Source: Clonostachys chloroleuca
Taxonomy: Eukaryota; Ascomycota; Sordariomycetes; Hypocreales; Bionectriaceae
Assembly (NCBI GenBank): GCA_037952775.1
Contig: JBANAY010000003.1
Coordinates: 14,756,001 to 14,820,000, forward strand
Direction: 5' to 3'
DNA: 64,000 nucleotides
Shown piece by piece: positions 1 through 10,800 of this stretch. The notes beneath the pieces are model-generated. The model worked only from the letters and a program-made list of their open reading frames with translations, was not told the origin of the DNA and did not search any database. Positions within the stretch are counted from its first letter, which is position 1. Each line of letters opens with the position of its first letter. A program made the translations under genes and the position numbers.

Positions 1-167
1 AGGATGGCAGAGAACCCGAGTAGCATAATTGTCATCTTTGTGTGACTTCTGCAACACCATTCAATGAATCGATTGAGCCAGACTTTTTTCTTGTGGATGG
101 TTAACAACCCATGTATCTTATAATCTATGTGGTCATGCTAGAAATGGCTATTCTACGCCGGGTGCAA

Positions 168-1226
168 TTACAGCCACTTCTCACCCTTTCCGAGGTGAGA
201 TACAAAGCCACCACCATAACCATCCTTCAAACTAGCCTTGTCGAAAATAGATAGAACAGTCTTTACGGATTCCTCCGGGGTTAGGAAGCTGTTGAAATTA
301 GGCTCATGAATTTGAAACCGTTTGACCATCTCTGCAATGCCTTCCAGTTGTTCTGGTGTCGGTTCTGTCGAAATGTGAGAGGGGGTTTCCATCACGGACA
401 CCATGAGGATGGGCATAAACATACCAACGTTGCCTTCGCTTGTGTTCACGACACCAGGGCTAATTCCGAAAAACAGGATGCCTTCGGGGGCGTATTGTGC
501 ATTATACTTAGCTGTGACCATGTTCATGGCTGCCTTGCTGATGGCATAAGGGGCGCCGCCTGAGTAACCAATCTGGTTAACAAGCTCGATGTCACCTGCG
601 CCCGAAGTTATAGTGAGGACTTTCTTGCCGTCACCTTTTTGAAGGAGCGGTACGTAGACATTGAACAGGTGAATATTCCCAAGGACATTGGTGCTGAACG
701 TATCCAGGATATCCTGGGATAGCTTTTGTGGCTCACCACCTCTATAATTACAACGAAACTAAAATTAGAGGAATCATATTGAACTGGGAGCGAGGGGCGA
801 GGGCTTACAAGGCACCAAGAGGATCAAACGCAGACCACTGGGACATCAATGCGGCATTCGCAATGAGATAGTCAAGCTTCCCGCCGAGGATGCGTGAAAC
901 CTTGTCCGCGGATGTCTACAGAGGTGTCAGGCCAAGTCAAAAGACAAGCGGAGATGAGATGGTTAATTGGTTTACCTTTAAAGTATCGTAATTGTTCATG
1001 TCTGCCTCAACAATGTGGACGTTTGGCCTGTTTAGCTCTTTGGCAACCTTGTCATCGGCCTTTTTCTTGTCGCGTACAAGACCGATCACCGTGTTTTTGG
1101 AATCATTGGATAATTGGCGAAGGAACTCGAACTAATCAATCCTGTTAGCCGACATCCGCAATGGAGATGGGCACGGTGGCGTACGCCCAAACCACGAGAA
1201 GCACCGGTAATAAGATATGAAGGCAT
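168..1226 (-). CDS. Short-chain dehydrogenase/reductase (SDR), 4 exons, 292 aa
   Basis: Exons on the minus strand are 1185-1226, 976-1131, 809-915 and 168-741; all introns are GT-AG and the joined frame is open. The start gives MPSYLITGASRGLG, with the cofactor-binding TGxxxGxG motif at residues 7-14. The structural NAA motif is at 86-88 and the catalytic S148, Y167 and K171 (YAISK) are in place. The length is normal for a classical cytosolic NAD(P)H-dependent SDR of the fungal carbonyl-reductase-like type. The substrate cannot be read from sequence. It is transcribed divergently from a Zn2Cys6 factor 722 bp away, which suggests but does not prove shared control. Exon edges were chosen by restoring the SDR motifs. 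Confidence 0.9.
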
Positions 1227-1948
1227 TTTTGGTGTGCTCGTGCAAAGGATAGACTAATTATCCGCAATTTTGTTTGAGTTTTATGTAACTGACGTGTGTT
1301 GAAAGTTGTAAATACAAGTTGAAAGGCGTCAGAGATTATCGTGGCCTGGCAGAGACGGTTTTATAGTCCCAGGTTCAGCCCATTGGATTTGTAACTCGAA
1401 GATCCAAGCGTGAGTTCGGAGCCTCCAGGGAAGCTAAAATCTCCACTATAAAAGGGACCTTTCCTGAATCAGCAAGCATTCTCATTCTGACTTATAAATC
1501 CATCTTTGGAACAAGATGCAAAACTCAACTTGATCCCCGTAGTTGAATGAATTGGATCAATAAAGTTCGCTTACTGATTCATCACAGCCCACACCCTGCA
1601 TAATAGGTGCTATGTCTCGCAGATACTTGACTAAATTCGAAAAGAAGCTCCGGTTGGTGAAATACAGTTTAGTGGCGGCGCGATGCAGTTGGCTGTCCTG
1701 CTATTGGCTGCTTGTATCAATAATCCCAGTCGTTCCACACCCTCTCCTCGCACAAACTTGCCTCAATACATGGAGTCAGCCCGGTCCCGATCAAGTGAGG
1801 GGTCTTAGGGGTTGCGGGCATGACAAATCTCGGATGTGTGGACCTTTTCTAACTAGGTGAACTCTGTACCCACCGTCGGCTCTGCATCTGTCATCACATA
1901 CATCTCTCGTCATCGTCAGGCATTAGAAGATTCACGCCCGTCTTGACT
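1227..1948. promoter_or_regulatory. Divergent intergenic promoter between SDR and Zn2Cys6 factor
   Basis: These 722 bp separate two start codons on opposite strands, so both promoters must lie here. A TATA-like TATAAAAG sits at 1447-1454 in plus orientation, about 495 bp ahead of the factor's ATG; that would imply a long leader. Short ORFs in the interval have no recognisable content. No operator was identified with confidence. Confidence 0.5.
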
Positions 1949-3818
1949 ATGGCTGCACAAGCATTAACAAATTCTAGCACGGCTCACCTGGGGTTAGCCG
2001 GAAAGGGTTGTTGGACATGCAAAGGTGCACCGCATCATCACGTCACCTTGTCGTATACCAGATAACTGACTTCCCGATAAGACCGCAGAGTTCGCTGTGA
2101 CCGCAAACTTCCAACCTGTCACAATTGCGCTCGGACGCAGCAGCAATGCCAGGGTTACGGAGTTCGCCTGTCTTGGCCCAAGGGAAATAACCCCAAAAGA
2201 GCAGTGGTTTGCGTCCCAGTGGCAACTCGTCACAACACACGCAACCATAGGAATCTTCATTTTGTAAACACTAGTTGTCTCGATATGGCACTTTATGGGT
2301 ACCTCTCGGGCTTACCACAGAGTGGTTAGTAAACATCTTCCATGGCCTCCGTTAGCGGTTGATATCTAAACTATTGACCTCAGTGGATATTAGTAGAGCA
2401 CGGGTCCAGCCGAAGGATTTGGTCCGTCCAGTATCAACAGTCTGGAAAGCATCCCCTCACGAGGCAGAGGAAAGCGAACTGTTCAGATATTGTGATGCAC
2501 CTTCCCATATATCACCCTATTTACCGACAACAACTAATTTCTTTCAGTCAACGATATAGCATCTTCATCTCTGGGCATTTTCGGTCCGGAGCTAACAAGC
2601 ATTCCCGATTGGCTGATGGCCACAGCTCTTTCGCACAACAGCCCACCCTATCAAGCTGCACAGTATAGCCTACTGGCTGTTTCATCACTACATAGATATG
2701 GCTTGCAGCGACAGGCTGCTCAGTACAAGATTGCAGCAATTCGTACCTTGGGCGAGTCCACAACCAGAACCGACCTAACCTTCTCCGAGGCTTCACTGCT
2801 TGTAGCCACATGCATGCTACTTTGCTCGTTTGAGGTGAGCCGCGCTGAGCCCCAAGATTCTCAATTGGTTCTAATAAGGACATGGATATTCGTCCTGATT
2901 AGATTCACACAATATCGGAAACAACCGGCTCGTGGCTAATCTACTTGTGTGGCGCTGGGAAAATTGTCAAGACAATGAACCTCGAAAGCTATTCCGAGAG
3001 AGGCGAACCCGTAAACGTGGATCTCCTCGCCTGGGTCCACTACCATGGTATCTTAGCAGAGTTCAGCATATTTCATTGGCGTCACGGCGTCATCGAATCC
3101 CTCTATGGAAAAGAGTTCGGCCTTGATAAACCGCTTGTGCTCCCGTGTGACAAGTCACGTCGAGTACGACAGGTGTGTTTTAGAGGCATTTTCGATACTA
3201 AAAATCGCTAACCCTGCTTTGCAGCTCCATTTCAGCACCGCGCACCAATCCCACGCAATACTGTGCTTGCTGGCAGAAGCTTGCTACTCACTTTACGAGT
3301 ACCAGGAGCTCGTGCTTACTTCAGACGAATACTATTCGAAGCTGAGCGATTTGAGAAGGCGGACAGAAACTATTCACATGCCGTTGCAACCCAAGGACGG
3401 ATCCTCGGCCGATGAGAGCCTTCATCTCACAGAAACAAACTCGTTATTGCAGCTAGCCATTCTTATTTTCATGCATCGCATCACTGAAGGCCCCCTCCAG
3501 CGGGATCCGGATGGACTCGCTGCCTGGCAAGACCGGGCGTTCACTATAATAAGACGTATTAATACATGCCGGCACCTCTTTCCGCTCTTCATTATCGGCA
3601 TCGAGGCACAGACAGATGAAAGGAGAGCAGACTTCCTAAACTTGATCAAGAGAACAGAGCAGAAAACAAATGTTCGAAATCTTGATACCTTCCAGGACAC
3701 CATAGTCGGGATCTGGAATCAGGAGGATCTCGGCGCGGATGAGAGCTGGGGTATCAGCTACACCCATAAAATCAGTGGGGTGATTAGTTCCAGCAAATTT
3801 CTACCAAGTCTAGCTTAG
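1949..3818 (+). CDS. Zn(II)2Cys6 fungal transcription factor, 6 exons, 525 aa
   Basis: Exons are 1949-2024, 2082-2324, 2384-2491, 2548-2834, 2903-3172 and 3225-3818; the joined frame is open. The N-terminus has a canonical binuclear zinc cluster C-x2-C-x6-C-x6-C-x2-C-x6-C at C21, C24, C31, C38, C41 and C48. The first intron falls inside the cluster and has a less usual AAG acceptor, accepted because it restores the CKDRR core. The rest resembles the helical fungal-specific factor domain 2 (PF11951 type), with a C-terminal half rich in long helices. It should be a nuclear DNA-binding regulator of CGG-type sites. The divergent SDR is an obvious candidate target, but this is inference. Confidence 0.88.
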
Positions 3819-4568
3819 GAAACAAGTTTATTGTGATCCAAAGAGCTATGAAAGAGATTCTTCGCGGGCCTTCGCGCTATGCATTTCAGGGTCATGGGAC
3901 AAGAGTTACTCTGGGCGTTAAACTATAAAAAGTATTTGGATTCGTCTCAACCTCGTACCGGGCTCTTCAGATGAAATCATTTAGCTATCTTGATGGCGTT
4001 TATTCTCTGATTCTCTTCCATGTACTGTGTTCAGCTTTATCCTTTTTCTCCCTACAGTTTTCCGAGAATCCTCCCAACGTAGATTTTTTTGCAACTAAAA
4101 CAGCCACACAAAGCGCGCTTATTGTCTCCCTCCATAGCATGAGGACGGATAATAACCAGAAGAAAGGTAGGCCAGCTTATACAATTAGCCCATTCATCAA
4201 ACAAGCTCATTGTAGTCCATCTGGGGGACATGAAATTACAGTGGGCCGATCCGATGTCCTCCACCTCGTTCCCCTTTGAAAGATGCCTAACAATATCCAA
4301 TATTTGGGCTATCATGTGTGTAGTAGGTATAACTCAAGATGGCAGGGGTTTATTTCCGCGTCCCAATTCTGTCCATTAGGATGGAGCGTGAACTTTAAAG
4401 TATTCATTCACTTTATGACATATGCACTACCTCTTCTTTGTTGCAATGGCCCTGGATATATTAGATGGGACATGTCATGGGTGAGTGATGGCTGCAGAAA
4501 ATTGAAATGGAATGAACCTAAAACTCGCGTTACGTGAGACATTATCATCCCAGACCGCGATTTAGGTA
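3819..4568. other. Intergenic, no gene recognised
   Basis: Both strands were read. Short ORFs at 3971-4279, 4052-4315 and 4283-4537 overlap one another on opposite strands and show no family motifs or splice logic. It probably holds only the 3' flanks of the two convergent loci. Confidence 0.5.
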
Positions 4569-4946
4569 TCAACCCTGGGCATCAACAGGGGTCGGGATGT
4601 AAAGGAGTCCCTCCCCGTCTGGACACATCTCGCAGTAGTTGTGTCGCCGAATGCCGTGACCAGTGAACACCAGTTGTTCCTCGGCATATAGCACATGGTT
4701 GTGGTGATTTACCAGGGTAGTCGGAGTGTGAATATCCTTGTCCAATTGGACAAGATAAGAGTACCCCGAATCAAGAGCGCACAGGGTAGGACAACGGTTT
4801 TTGTATTTAAGGGTAACTTCCAGTTTTTGGACGTAGCTACCGCCACAACCCGGTACTCACCTTGTCCTTGTATCTGTTTATAATAAGAGGCAATATCAGG
4901 AACAGTCGAATTAAAAATGGGCTTTGAAAGGTCAAGATATTGCTAT
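4569..4946 (-). pseudogene. Unrecognised gene fragment with one frameshift
   Basis: Two overlapping open frames on the minus strand read as one protein-like sequence. The upstream frame follows an ACATAG acceptor-like site and begins QYLDLSKPIF; it also contains YRVVAVATSKNWKLPLN and runs to about 4780. The downstream frame runs from about 4800 to the TGA at 4569-4571 and contains VNHHNHVLYAEEQLVF and ends in PTPVDAQG. They join if one base is added or removed near 4775-4785. Amino-acid use looks coding, with few Ser/Leu runs and many charged and aromatic residues. No family is recognised and no start was found. It could be a broken gene, a 3' exon, or a sequencing error in a real gene. Confidence 0.4.
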
Positions 4947-5244
4947 GTATATGGAATAAGCTTCAACAAATCGATTTGAGTCTCACTATGTTGAATAAAC
5001 CAACCATTAGACCGTCGGTTAGTCATGGCATAGGGTAGCGACAAAGTGGCGGTCATCTGGTTTACTCCAGCGCTCGGCAAGAAGAAATTAGATTGGTCGG
5101 CTGCCAAGCTGCTGTCTACATGGGAAAAGGCAACAGGATGTCCTAGAGAATGAAGTTATCCTGGAGGAGCTCGTTTAATTCTGCTGGTATATATTGATGA
5201 CGCTATCTTGCCTTCATCTCCACATCCTAAGTATTGACAGAAAT

Positions 5245-5700
5245 TCAGGCTGCCTCTGCCAAATCGTACTGCATGATACGAAAGCTATCCTCGGGATCCG
5301 AACATTCATCGGTGAAATGCGATCTGATCAAAGTCTTGTCTCCGCTTAGGATGCTCCGGAAATCCCAATAAGCGATGTTTTCGCTTCCCTCGAGCCACGC
5401 CGCAACGACAACGCCTTCCTCATCCTCATAAGCGAAGGCTACAAGCTGATGAGTAAACTTGGGAGCCCGTTTATACTTATCCTGGTACTCATTGGCCATA
5501 AAGTCTGAGACTTGCAACGTGACCCGCCTCAGACCCTGGAATGGAACGTTGGGAAATTCCTTGTGAGTCTCGTTGACCTGGCGCGGCACAAGAAGGAGAT
5601 AGTAATCGTGTACATATATCGTGTAGGGGATATTTGGGTGAGCGAGACCGCATTGGTACACGGTGCCCTCGACTGAGATGTTTGGCACTGCAGTTAGCAT
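5245..5700 (-). CDS. Small hypothetical protein, 151 aa
   Basis: A single uninterrupted frame starts at the first true ATG (5700) and reads MLTAVPNISVEGTVYQCG. It has balanced, soluble-protein composition, with aromatic and acidic patches such as YEDEEGVVVAAW and no signal peptide or membrane segment. The C-terminal stretch DECSDPEDSF is acidic. I do not recognise the family. An upstream exon is possible because the frame stays open for a few codons before the ATG. It lies just upstream, on the same strand, of the broken unrecognised fragment at 4569-4946; the two could be parts of one decayed locus. Confidence 0.5.
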   Translation of the reverse strand: MLTAVPNISVEGTVYQCGLAHPNIPYTIYVHDYYLLLVPRQVNETHKEFPNVPFQGLRRVTLQVSDFMANEYQDKYKRAPKFTHQLVAFAYEDEEGVVVAAWLEGSENIAYWDFRSILSGDKTLIRSHFTDECSDPEDSFRIMQYDLAEAA

Positions 5701-6673
5701 TAATGAATTTGACAAAAGCGAGGGGTGGGCTCGTCTACGGACAAGTTACACTCATCGTGTCGGATCGTTTCAGCTATACCGGCGAAAAAGTAGGCTGTAC
5801 AAAAACCATTAAAGAAAGTCCTGGGATGCGTATTTTCTTCTTCTTTTCCTTTTCTTCGTTTTTGCCGTCCTTGTCGATTGATTTTTTTTGTGTTCTTTTA
5901 ACGAGACCTCATACAGCCAATAAGAGCGTTGTGCTCGTGGTGATAAGAGCTTATCAAACCCGCGTTTCCTGTTTAGGAATCGTTAGAACTCACTCGGAGT
6001 CACTCTTTAAGGTACTCATGTTGGTGGTAATTATGGGTTGGATTGAAGCAGCAGCGCAGGCTCTATCGCACGTTGATCTTCAATGGTTACTTTCATCTGA
6101 TAAAGGCCTTTTATCTGGCATGGGCTTGAGGAGAGGGCGCACTAGGGTGAGCGATTGCGGCGTGATCCGACATTCATCCACCCAAACTATTGTGAGCGAG
6201 CTCCGATGTTGACACCGCGAGACGAAGCGCACCGAGACCGACGCGACCGTCTCACCCAGCATGCGAAGTTCTGCGAAACAACTAGCAGGCCGGCGTTGTT
6301 GATGCGATTGAATATATAGCTGTACTCCCTTGGAACGCATTAGGTACGTATACTATTATCGTCTTCATAACTGCTACCAATTGTGTGAATCCGGCTGTCC
6401 TGTCAGTACTGGCGGGCTGCCTTCGCATGCCTTCGGCTTTTTTTCGCGCCCGGCTCGGAGCCCATGATCCGGCCATCGTTCGGCCGAATCACCCACCACC
6501 ATCCATTCTGTCGGGTGAGGTTGACCGGGATATATATGTTGCTTCAGTTTCGCTTCAATGTTCTCGTCCAGAAAAATGACAGATCTATCGCAAGTACAAA
6601 AAGAAATACCGATCATCAGGCATCATTTATTTTACCATCCCGCAAGGATCATTTCAACATCACATCAATCAAC
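5701..6673. other. Intergenic; hydrolase upstream region with a pyrimidine tract
   Basis: No gene recognised. A long C/T-rich tract on the plus strand at about 5835-5870 and a second T-rich run near 5880 resemble fungal promoter pyrimidine tracts. ORFs here (5634-6212, 6080-6340, 6374-6616) are mutually antisense and look like chance. The segment just before 6674 presumably holds the promoter and leader of the alpha/beta hydrolase. Confidence 0.4.
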
Positions 6674-7480
6674 ATGGCAATCACCTACATTGAGACCGAC
6701 GGCGGCAAGCTTGCCGTGGAGGTTGAGGGCCAGGGTCCGCTTGTCATCTGCTCGCCAGGCATGGGCGACACCCGAGAAGCCTACGTCCCGATGGCTGCTC
6801 AGCTCGTGGCCGCCGGCTACCGCGTGGCCCGCGTCGATCTGCGTGGACACGGCGACAGCACCGCAAACTTCAACCGCTACGGCGACGAGGCGACCGCCGA
6901 CGACTACCTCACAACCATTCAAACACTGGGCGCAGACCGCGCTGTGCTCGCAGGCGCCTCGATGTCGGCCGCTGCGGCTTACATTGCGGCAGGAAAACAG
7001 CCCGACAAGATCGCCGGCCTGGTACTGATTGGAGCCTTCCTCCGCAATGGTGGGAGCAAGATGATGCTCTACGTCTTACGTATGGCACTCCTACAACCTT
7101 GGGGGCCCACCGTATGGCGCAGTTATGCCTCTGGCCTCTGGCCTGGCCTTGGCGAGAAGGCGGCGGCGGAGCGCGCGGCCACGACAACTGCAATGCTGGC
7201 GCGACCGGGGAGATGGAGCGCCTTTCGCTCCACCGTGGCCGGTTGCGACCATAGTGTGGTTGAGCCCTATCTTGGCAAGGTGAAGGTGCCAGGCCTGGTA
7301 GTTATTGGGGACTCCGACCCGGACTGGTCTCAGCCTTTGGAGGAGGCCAAGTGGGTTGCATCCAACTTCGAAGATGCTGAGACTATTGCCGTGGCTGGTG
7401 CTGGTCACGCCCCTCAGTTTGAGAATCCTGACGTGGTCGCACCAGGCGTTATTTCCTTCCTGAGCAAGATAACTTTTTAG
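6674..7480 (+). CDS. Alpha/beta-fold hydrolase, intronless, 268 aa
   Basis: The start at 6674 (MAITYIETDGG) is preferred over an earlier in-frame start because homologous-type sequence begins there. The fold signature is complete: oxyanion region CSPGMGD (26-32), DLRGHGDS (55-62), nucleophile elbow G94-A-S96-M-S98, acid D215 or D217 in VIGDSDPDW, and H245 in GAGHAPQ. The elbow has Ser rather than the usual Gly after the nucleophile. It is probably a cytosolic esterase/lipase-like hydrolase; the substrate is unknown. Its coding DNA is clearly richer in G and C than its neighbours and has no intron. That fits either a highly expressed gene or acquisition from bacteria. Confidence 0.85.
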   Translation: MAITYIETDGGKLAVEVEGQGPLVICSPGMGDTREAYVPMAAQLVAAGYRVARVDLRGHGDSTANFNRYGDEATADDYLTTIQTLGADRAVLAGASMSAAAAYIAAGKQPDKIAGLVLIGAFLRNGGSKMMLYVLRMALLQPWGPTVWRSYASGLWPGLGEKAAAERAATTTAMLARPGRWSAFRSTVAGCDHSVVEPYLGKVKVPGLVVIGDSDPDWSQPLEEAKWVASNFEDAETIAVAGAGHAPQFENPDVVAPGVISFLSKITF

Positions 7481-7862
7481 TTGAGGTCTAGTATCGAGCA
7501 AAATTCCTAGGATACTGCAGTTATTGTCTATGTTTCGTGAAGCCGGAGTTTGATTGTGTGGGATAGTGGTTGCATCTTTTAGAACAGTTTTTTGCTTAAC
7601 ATTTCGCTTCGAACTTTTTCGTCTATGTTGAAATTGAATGAGTTATATCATATTTTGCATTAAGATTCATCTCTTTACATTCTAACTGGAGTCCGTGAAA
7701 ATAAAGTGCCTGAGCGAAATCATTTCTCAAGTCATTCGAGACAGATAGCCATACTTGAGATGAAATGACTCATGACTGAAAGTTAGCTCCTTCATCATCC
7801 TCAATGAGACATCATGAAATATAGCCAACTATGTGGCATCAAAGAAGGACAGACCCGGCGGC
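7481..7862. other. Convergent intergenic spacer
   Basis: This 382 bp stretch lies between the 3' ends of the hydrolase (plus) and the nuclease (minus). It is A/T-rich with no open frame of note, and presumably holds both 3' untranslated regions. Confidence 0.5.
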
Positions 7863-8675
7863 TTAGCAAGTATTAAGCATGGATGTCAACGCAGTCTTCT
7901 CAGCACTGGTGATTTTCAAGCTGTAAGTGCTTTTGATAGCGACCCAGGAAGAAGCATAAGTGCAGTAGAAGCTGGTAAGAGGAGGCTTCCACTTGTCAGG
8001 GCTGTTATCGCCCTTGGCCCGGTTGGTACTGGCATCAGTGGCCCACAGCTGAGGATGGTCAATATCATTGGCAAAGGTCTCTCGCCTGGCAGTAGTCCAA
8101 GTAGAAGCACCGGACTAATTGGAGAAGGGAAACACAGGTTAGCATCACTCTTTATGACTAGGAGAAGTCATCTAAGTCTTCCTTTTTGGTAGCTTACAAT
8201 CCAGGCATTTTTCAGAGGGACCATATGGTCAATGTCGACACTTCCGGCTGCAGTAATGGTTTTGCCAGAGTAAGGGCAGGTCCAGCTTCCCGAGGTAGGG
8301 TAGCAGTCACTGCCGACCTTCACATTGTTGCCATCGCGGCGCAGAACCCATTCACTTGGTAGAGAGGCATCATCAGCATAATATTCAGACAGATTCAATT
8401 GAGCTTCAGAAAGACTAACCGAGCACTGCACTGAGTCTCGCTGGGGACAGGCTCCCAATGGGGGAAGAGAGCACGATCGTATGATCCGTCATCCGTCAAG
8501 GTTGCGACTGTTAGGCGACCAAGAAGAGATTTTGCGCTGGACGCGGAAGGGATGCCGGGCTGTGTGATTATTGTCAATAAATGGTGAAGCAGAGACGCAC
8601 TGGCGAGTTGCAACTCACGGGAGTGGCAACAACGAGTGTCGCAGCGGACAGAATGATAGCGGTAAGAAACTTCAT
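7863..8675 (-). CDS. Secreted HNH-type nuclease (DUF1524-like), 4 exons, 201 aa
   Basis: Exons are 8619-8675, 8420-8559, 8198-8354 and 7863-8114, all with GT-AG junctions. The first 17-18 residues (MKFLTAIILSAATLVVA) form a clear signal peptide. The catalytic motif runs D106-I-D-H-M-V-P-L-K-N-A-W117, then DHPQLW (137-142), N149-R-A-K-G-D and W160-K-P-P. This is the metal-dependent HNH arrangement seen in small extracellular fungal and actinobacterial nucleases. Cysteines 83 and 92 and a C-terminal pair (in YCTY and at the last residue) could form disulfides. It should degrade nucleic acids outside the cell for nutrition or competition. All expected residues are present, so it is probably functional. 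Confidence 0.9.
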
Positions 8676-10008
8676 CTTGGACCCCACACGATGGTATTTT
8701 TGAGAGCTCTGCTCGACTACCGGCCGACCTCTTATAGAGATCTACACATTTAGAAAAGCAGAGGTGGGAGGACCGCAATACGAGATAGGGGGTTTTATTT
8801 ATACATAGACAGACACCGATATCGCTACTTATCTCATGCCGTGACTGTCTGGCAAGCAGGCTGGTTCTTGAGACAATCTGTAAGAACTTTTCCCAACCGC
8901 GTCGGATCCGTTTAGTCCAGAGCAGCTGCTGTTGGAGGCGTGGATCTTGAGACACAGCCAGCCTGGTCCTACCTGCCTGATTGGCCTAAGCGCTAATACC
9001 AGGCAATGCAAGACTTCCTTGTTCTGGAATAATCTCACTGCACGAAATACCGCTGTCTCTGAGTCTTCCAGATAAGGGATGTCACTCATTCCGTCTTGGG
9101 AACCATCGGCATTCTCGCATCCGTGGTACTTTCGCTCCGCCTTTGCGCCTAACAATGTGTCCCGAATGTCACAAGGCTGGGAAATGGGCAAGGATATGCC
9201 AACACATGGCTGATTAATTGGTAGATAGAATTGCCGTCTGGCTGAGCACACAACACCTGCTCCCCAGAGTTTAGAGCGGTCTAGGCGGGTGGGGATGAGT
9301 CTTAACTTTTAAGTCGAGAAAACACCGACTTTATGTCGCGCTGGAAACTAGCTGTCCAATCAGGTGCCTGTATGAGAGCACACGGATAAGTCGGTTGAAA
9401 CCGCGTCCTAAACAAAGGGAGTAGAAATGGGCTTGGCTGGTGGTAGCTTCCACGCGTCTTGTGAAGTACTAATTATTATGCGGTGAATGTCAATTCAGCA
9501 GAGTATAACATATGTCTCCGCCGTCGGTACCAGGCCTGCTCCATCGCAACTTGCATGACCTCTTCTTTCATGCCTGTTATATGTAGATGCGACATCATAT
9601 TATTGGTCTACAAGAACTTTGCACGGGTAGTTATTGTTAGTTCGGCCCAGCTAATAGGAAGATCTAAAGGAAGATTTAAACAGGCTTTCATCCCGACAAG
9701 CCGGCTTCTTTGTCTCTTTCCCACAAACTTGGTGCCTACAGCTCAAGTGCAAACGGGAATTGCACTGGTTCTCTTCCCGTTTTTCAAATATAGTAAAATG
9801 ATGCGGAAGGGTACACTGACTGATCCTCCCAATGAAAACAAGTCCGGGACTCTGTTGGTCTTGCTCTTCTTGGATAGGGTATGACCAGAAGTACTAGGAG
9901 AGAAACCTGAACTTGTTCTACCAAAGCTGGGACTCTGGCGGTGATAGAATAAACTTGTGAGATACTATGAATAAAATGTGCCCTTTATGCCGTGGCTTGC
10001 TCCGCTCG
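8676..10008. other. Intergenic, no gene recognised
   Basis: Contains the nuclease promoter on the minus strand. ORFs at 8395-8955, 8829-9251 and 9483-9884 show no family motif, and the first overlaps real nuclease exons in another frame. Nothing else is supported. Confidence 0.45.
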
Positions 10009-10800
10009 TTATTTCTGAATGCATGCAGCTAGAGGTACGCCGCCTGCCTCGATGGTCTCTACCAATGAGATAAAATGTCGAGCAATCTTCCTCGCTAATT
10101 CAGAGTCTTGATGTATAAGTCTTGACGCTGTCACAAGCTAGTATATGCTACCAACACTAGACCATTCAAGGATTTAAAGTGCTTAGTATCATTCCCCATG
10201 CGCTTGCGCAATTTGATTACGATACTCACCGATTCTTTAAACCTGCCCTTCATTAGCAGGCATCTCCCGAGTATGCGCGGTATAGATCCTCTTCTCATCA
10301 TGAGGGTGTAGGCCATTGAAAGTAGGCCAATCAAGCTCCTGGTAAATTGTTCCTGCTCCTGATTTTCTACTAATTTTCAAGAATTTTACTAGGTGGCCTA
10401 GATCTTGGATCGTCTCGGATACTCGTCGCCGAGAACATCCTTCAATGTCCTCTAGTGCTGGTCATAAAACCCTCATGCTGTCTTGAACTCCTTTTCTTTC
10501 ACATGTCCTGTCTCTTATCCCTTTAAATTGAGAGCATCTTTGAGTTCCTCATCAGGAGCAGGGCTTCGGTGATTGAGATGGTTTTGTGTGGCATATTCCA
10601 CTCCAAGGAGTCTGGGCTGATGACCGCGAGTTTTCAAGATTAGATGCGTAGCGGTACAAAATCCATTGTCCATTTTCGGTTTGGCCCTTAGAATAGGCAG
10701 TCTTGCCTGAATAGATGATGCCCGCACGGGCAGAATAGTGTATATATTTTGACTGAATAGTACCACATCCGACAATTCCGAATTCTTTGAACTTGAGGAT
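10009..10800 (-). pseudogene. Decayed unrecognised gene
   Basis: The last exon is 10009-10137. It ends in LARKIARHFISLVETIEAGG followed by VPLAACIQK and a stop. It joins, through an intron at 10138-10229 with a perfect GTGAGT donor and TAG acceptor, to a frame reading TRSLIGLLSMAYTLMMRRG. Upstream of about 10350 that frame hits several stops, while other frames carry coding-looking stretches (for example FGIVGCGTIQSKYI at 10740-10790). At least two frameshifts or stops are therefore needed. The family is not recognised; the last exon looks like the end of a helical protein. Confidence 0.35.

Noticed and set aside
5634..6212. 192-aa plus-strand ORF
   Set aside because: It overlaps the start of the 5245-5700 gene on the opposite strand and is driven by a pyrimidine tract; no motif.
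8829..9251. 140-aa minus-strand ORF
   Set aside because: No family motif, no splice support and an unusual composition; treated as chance.
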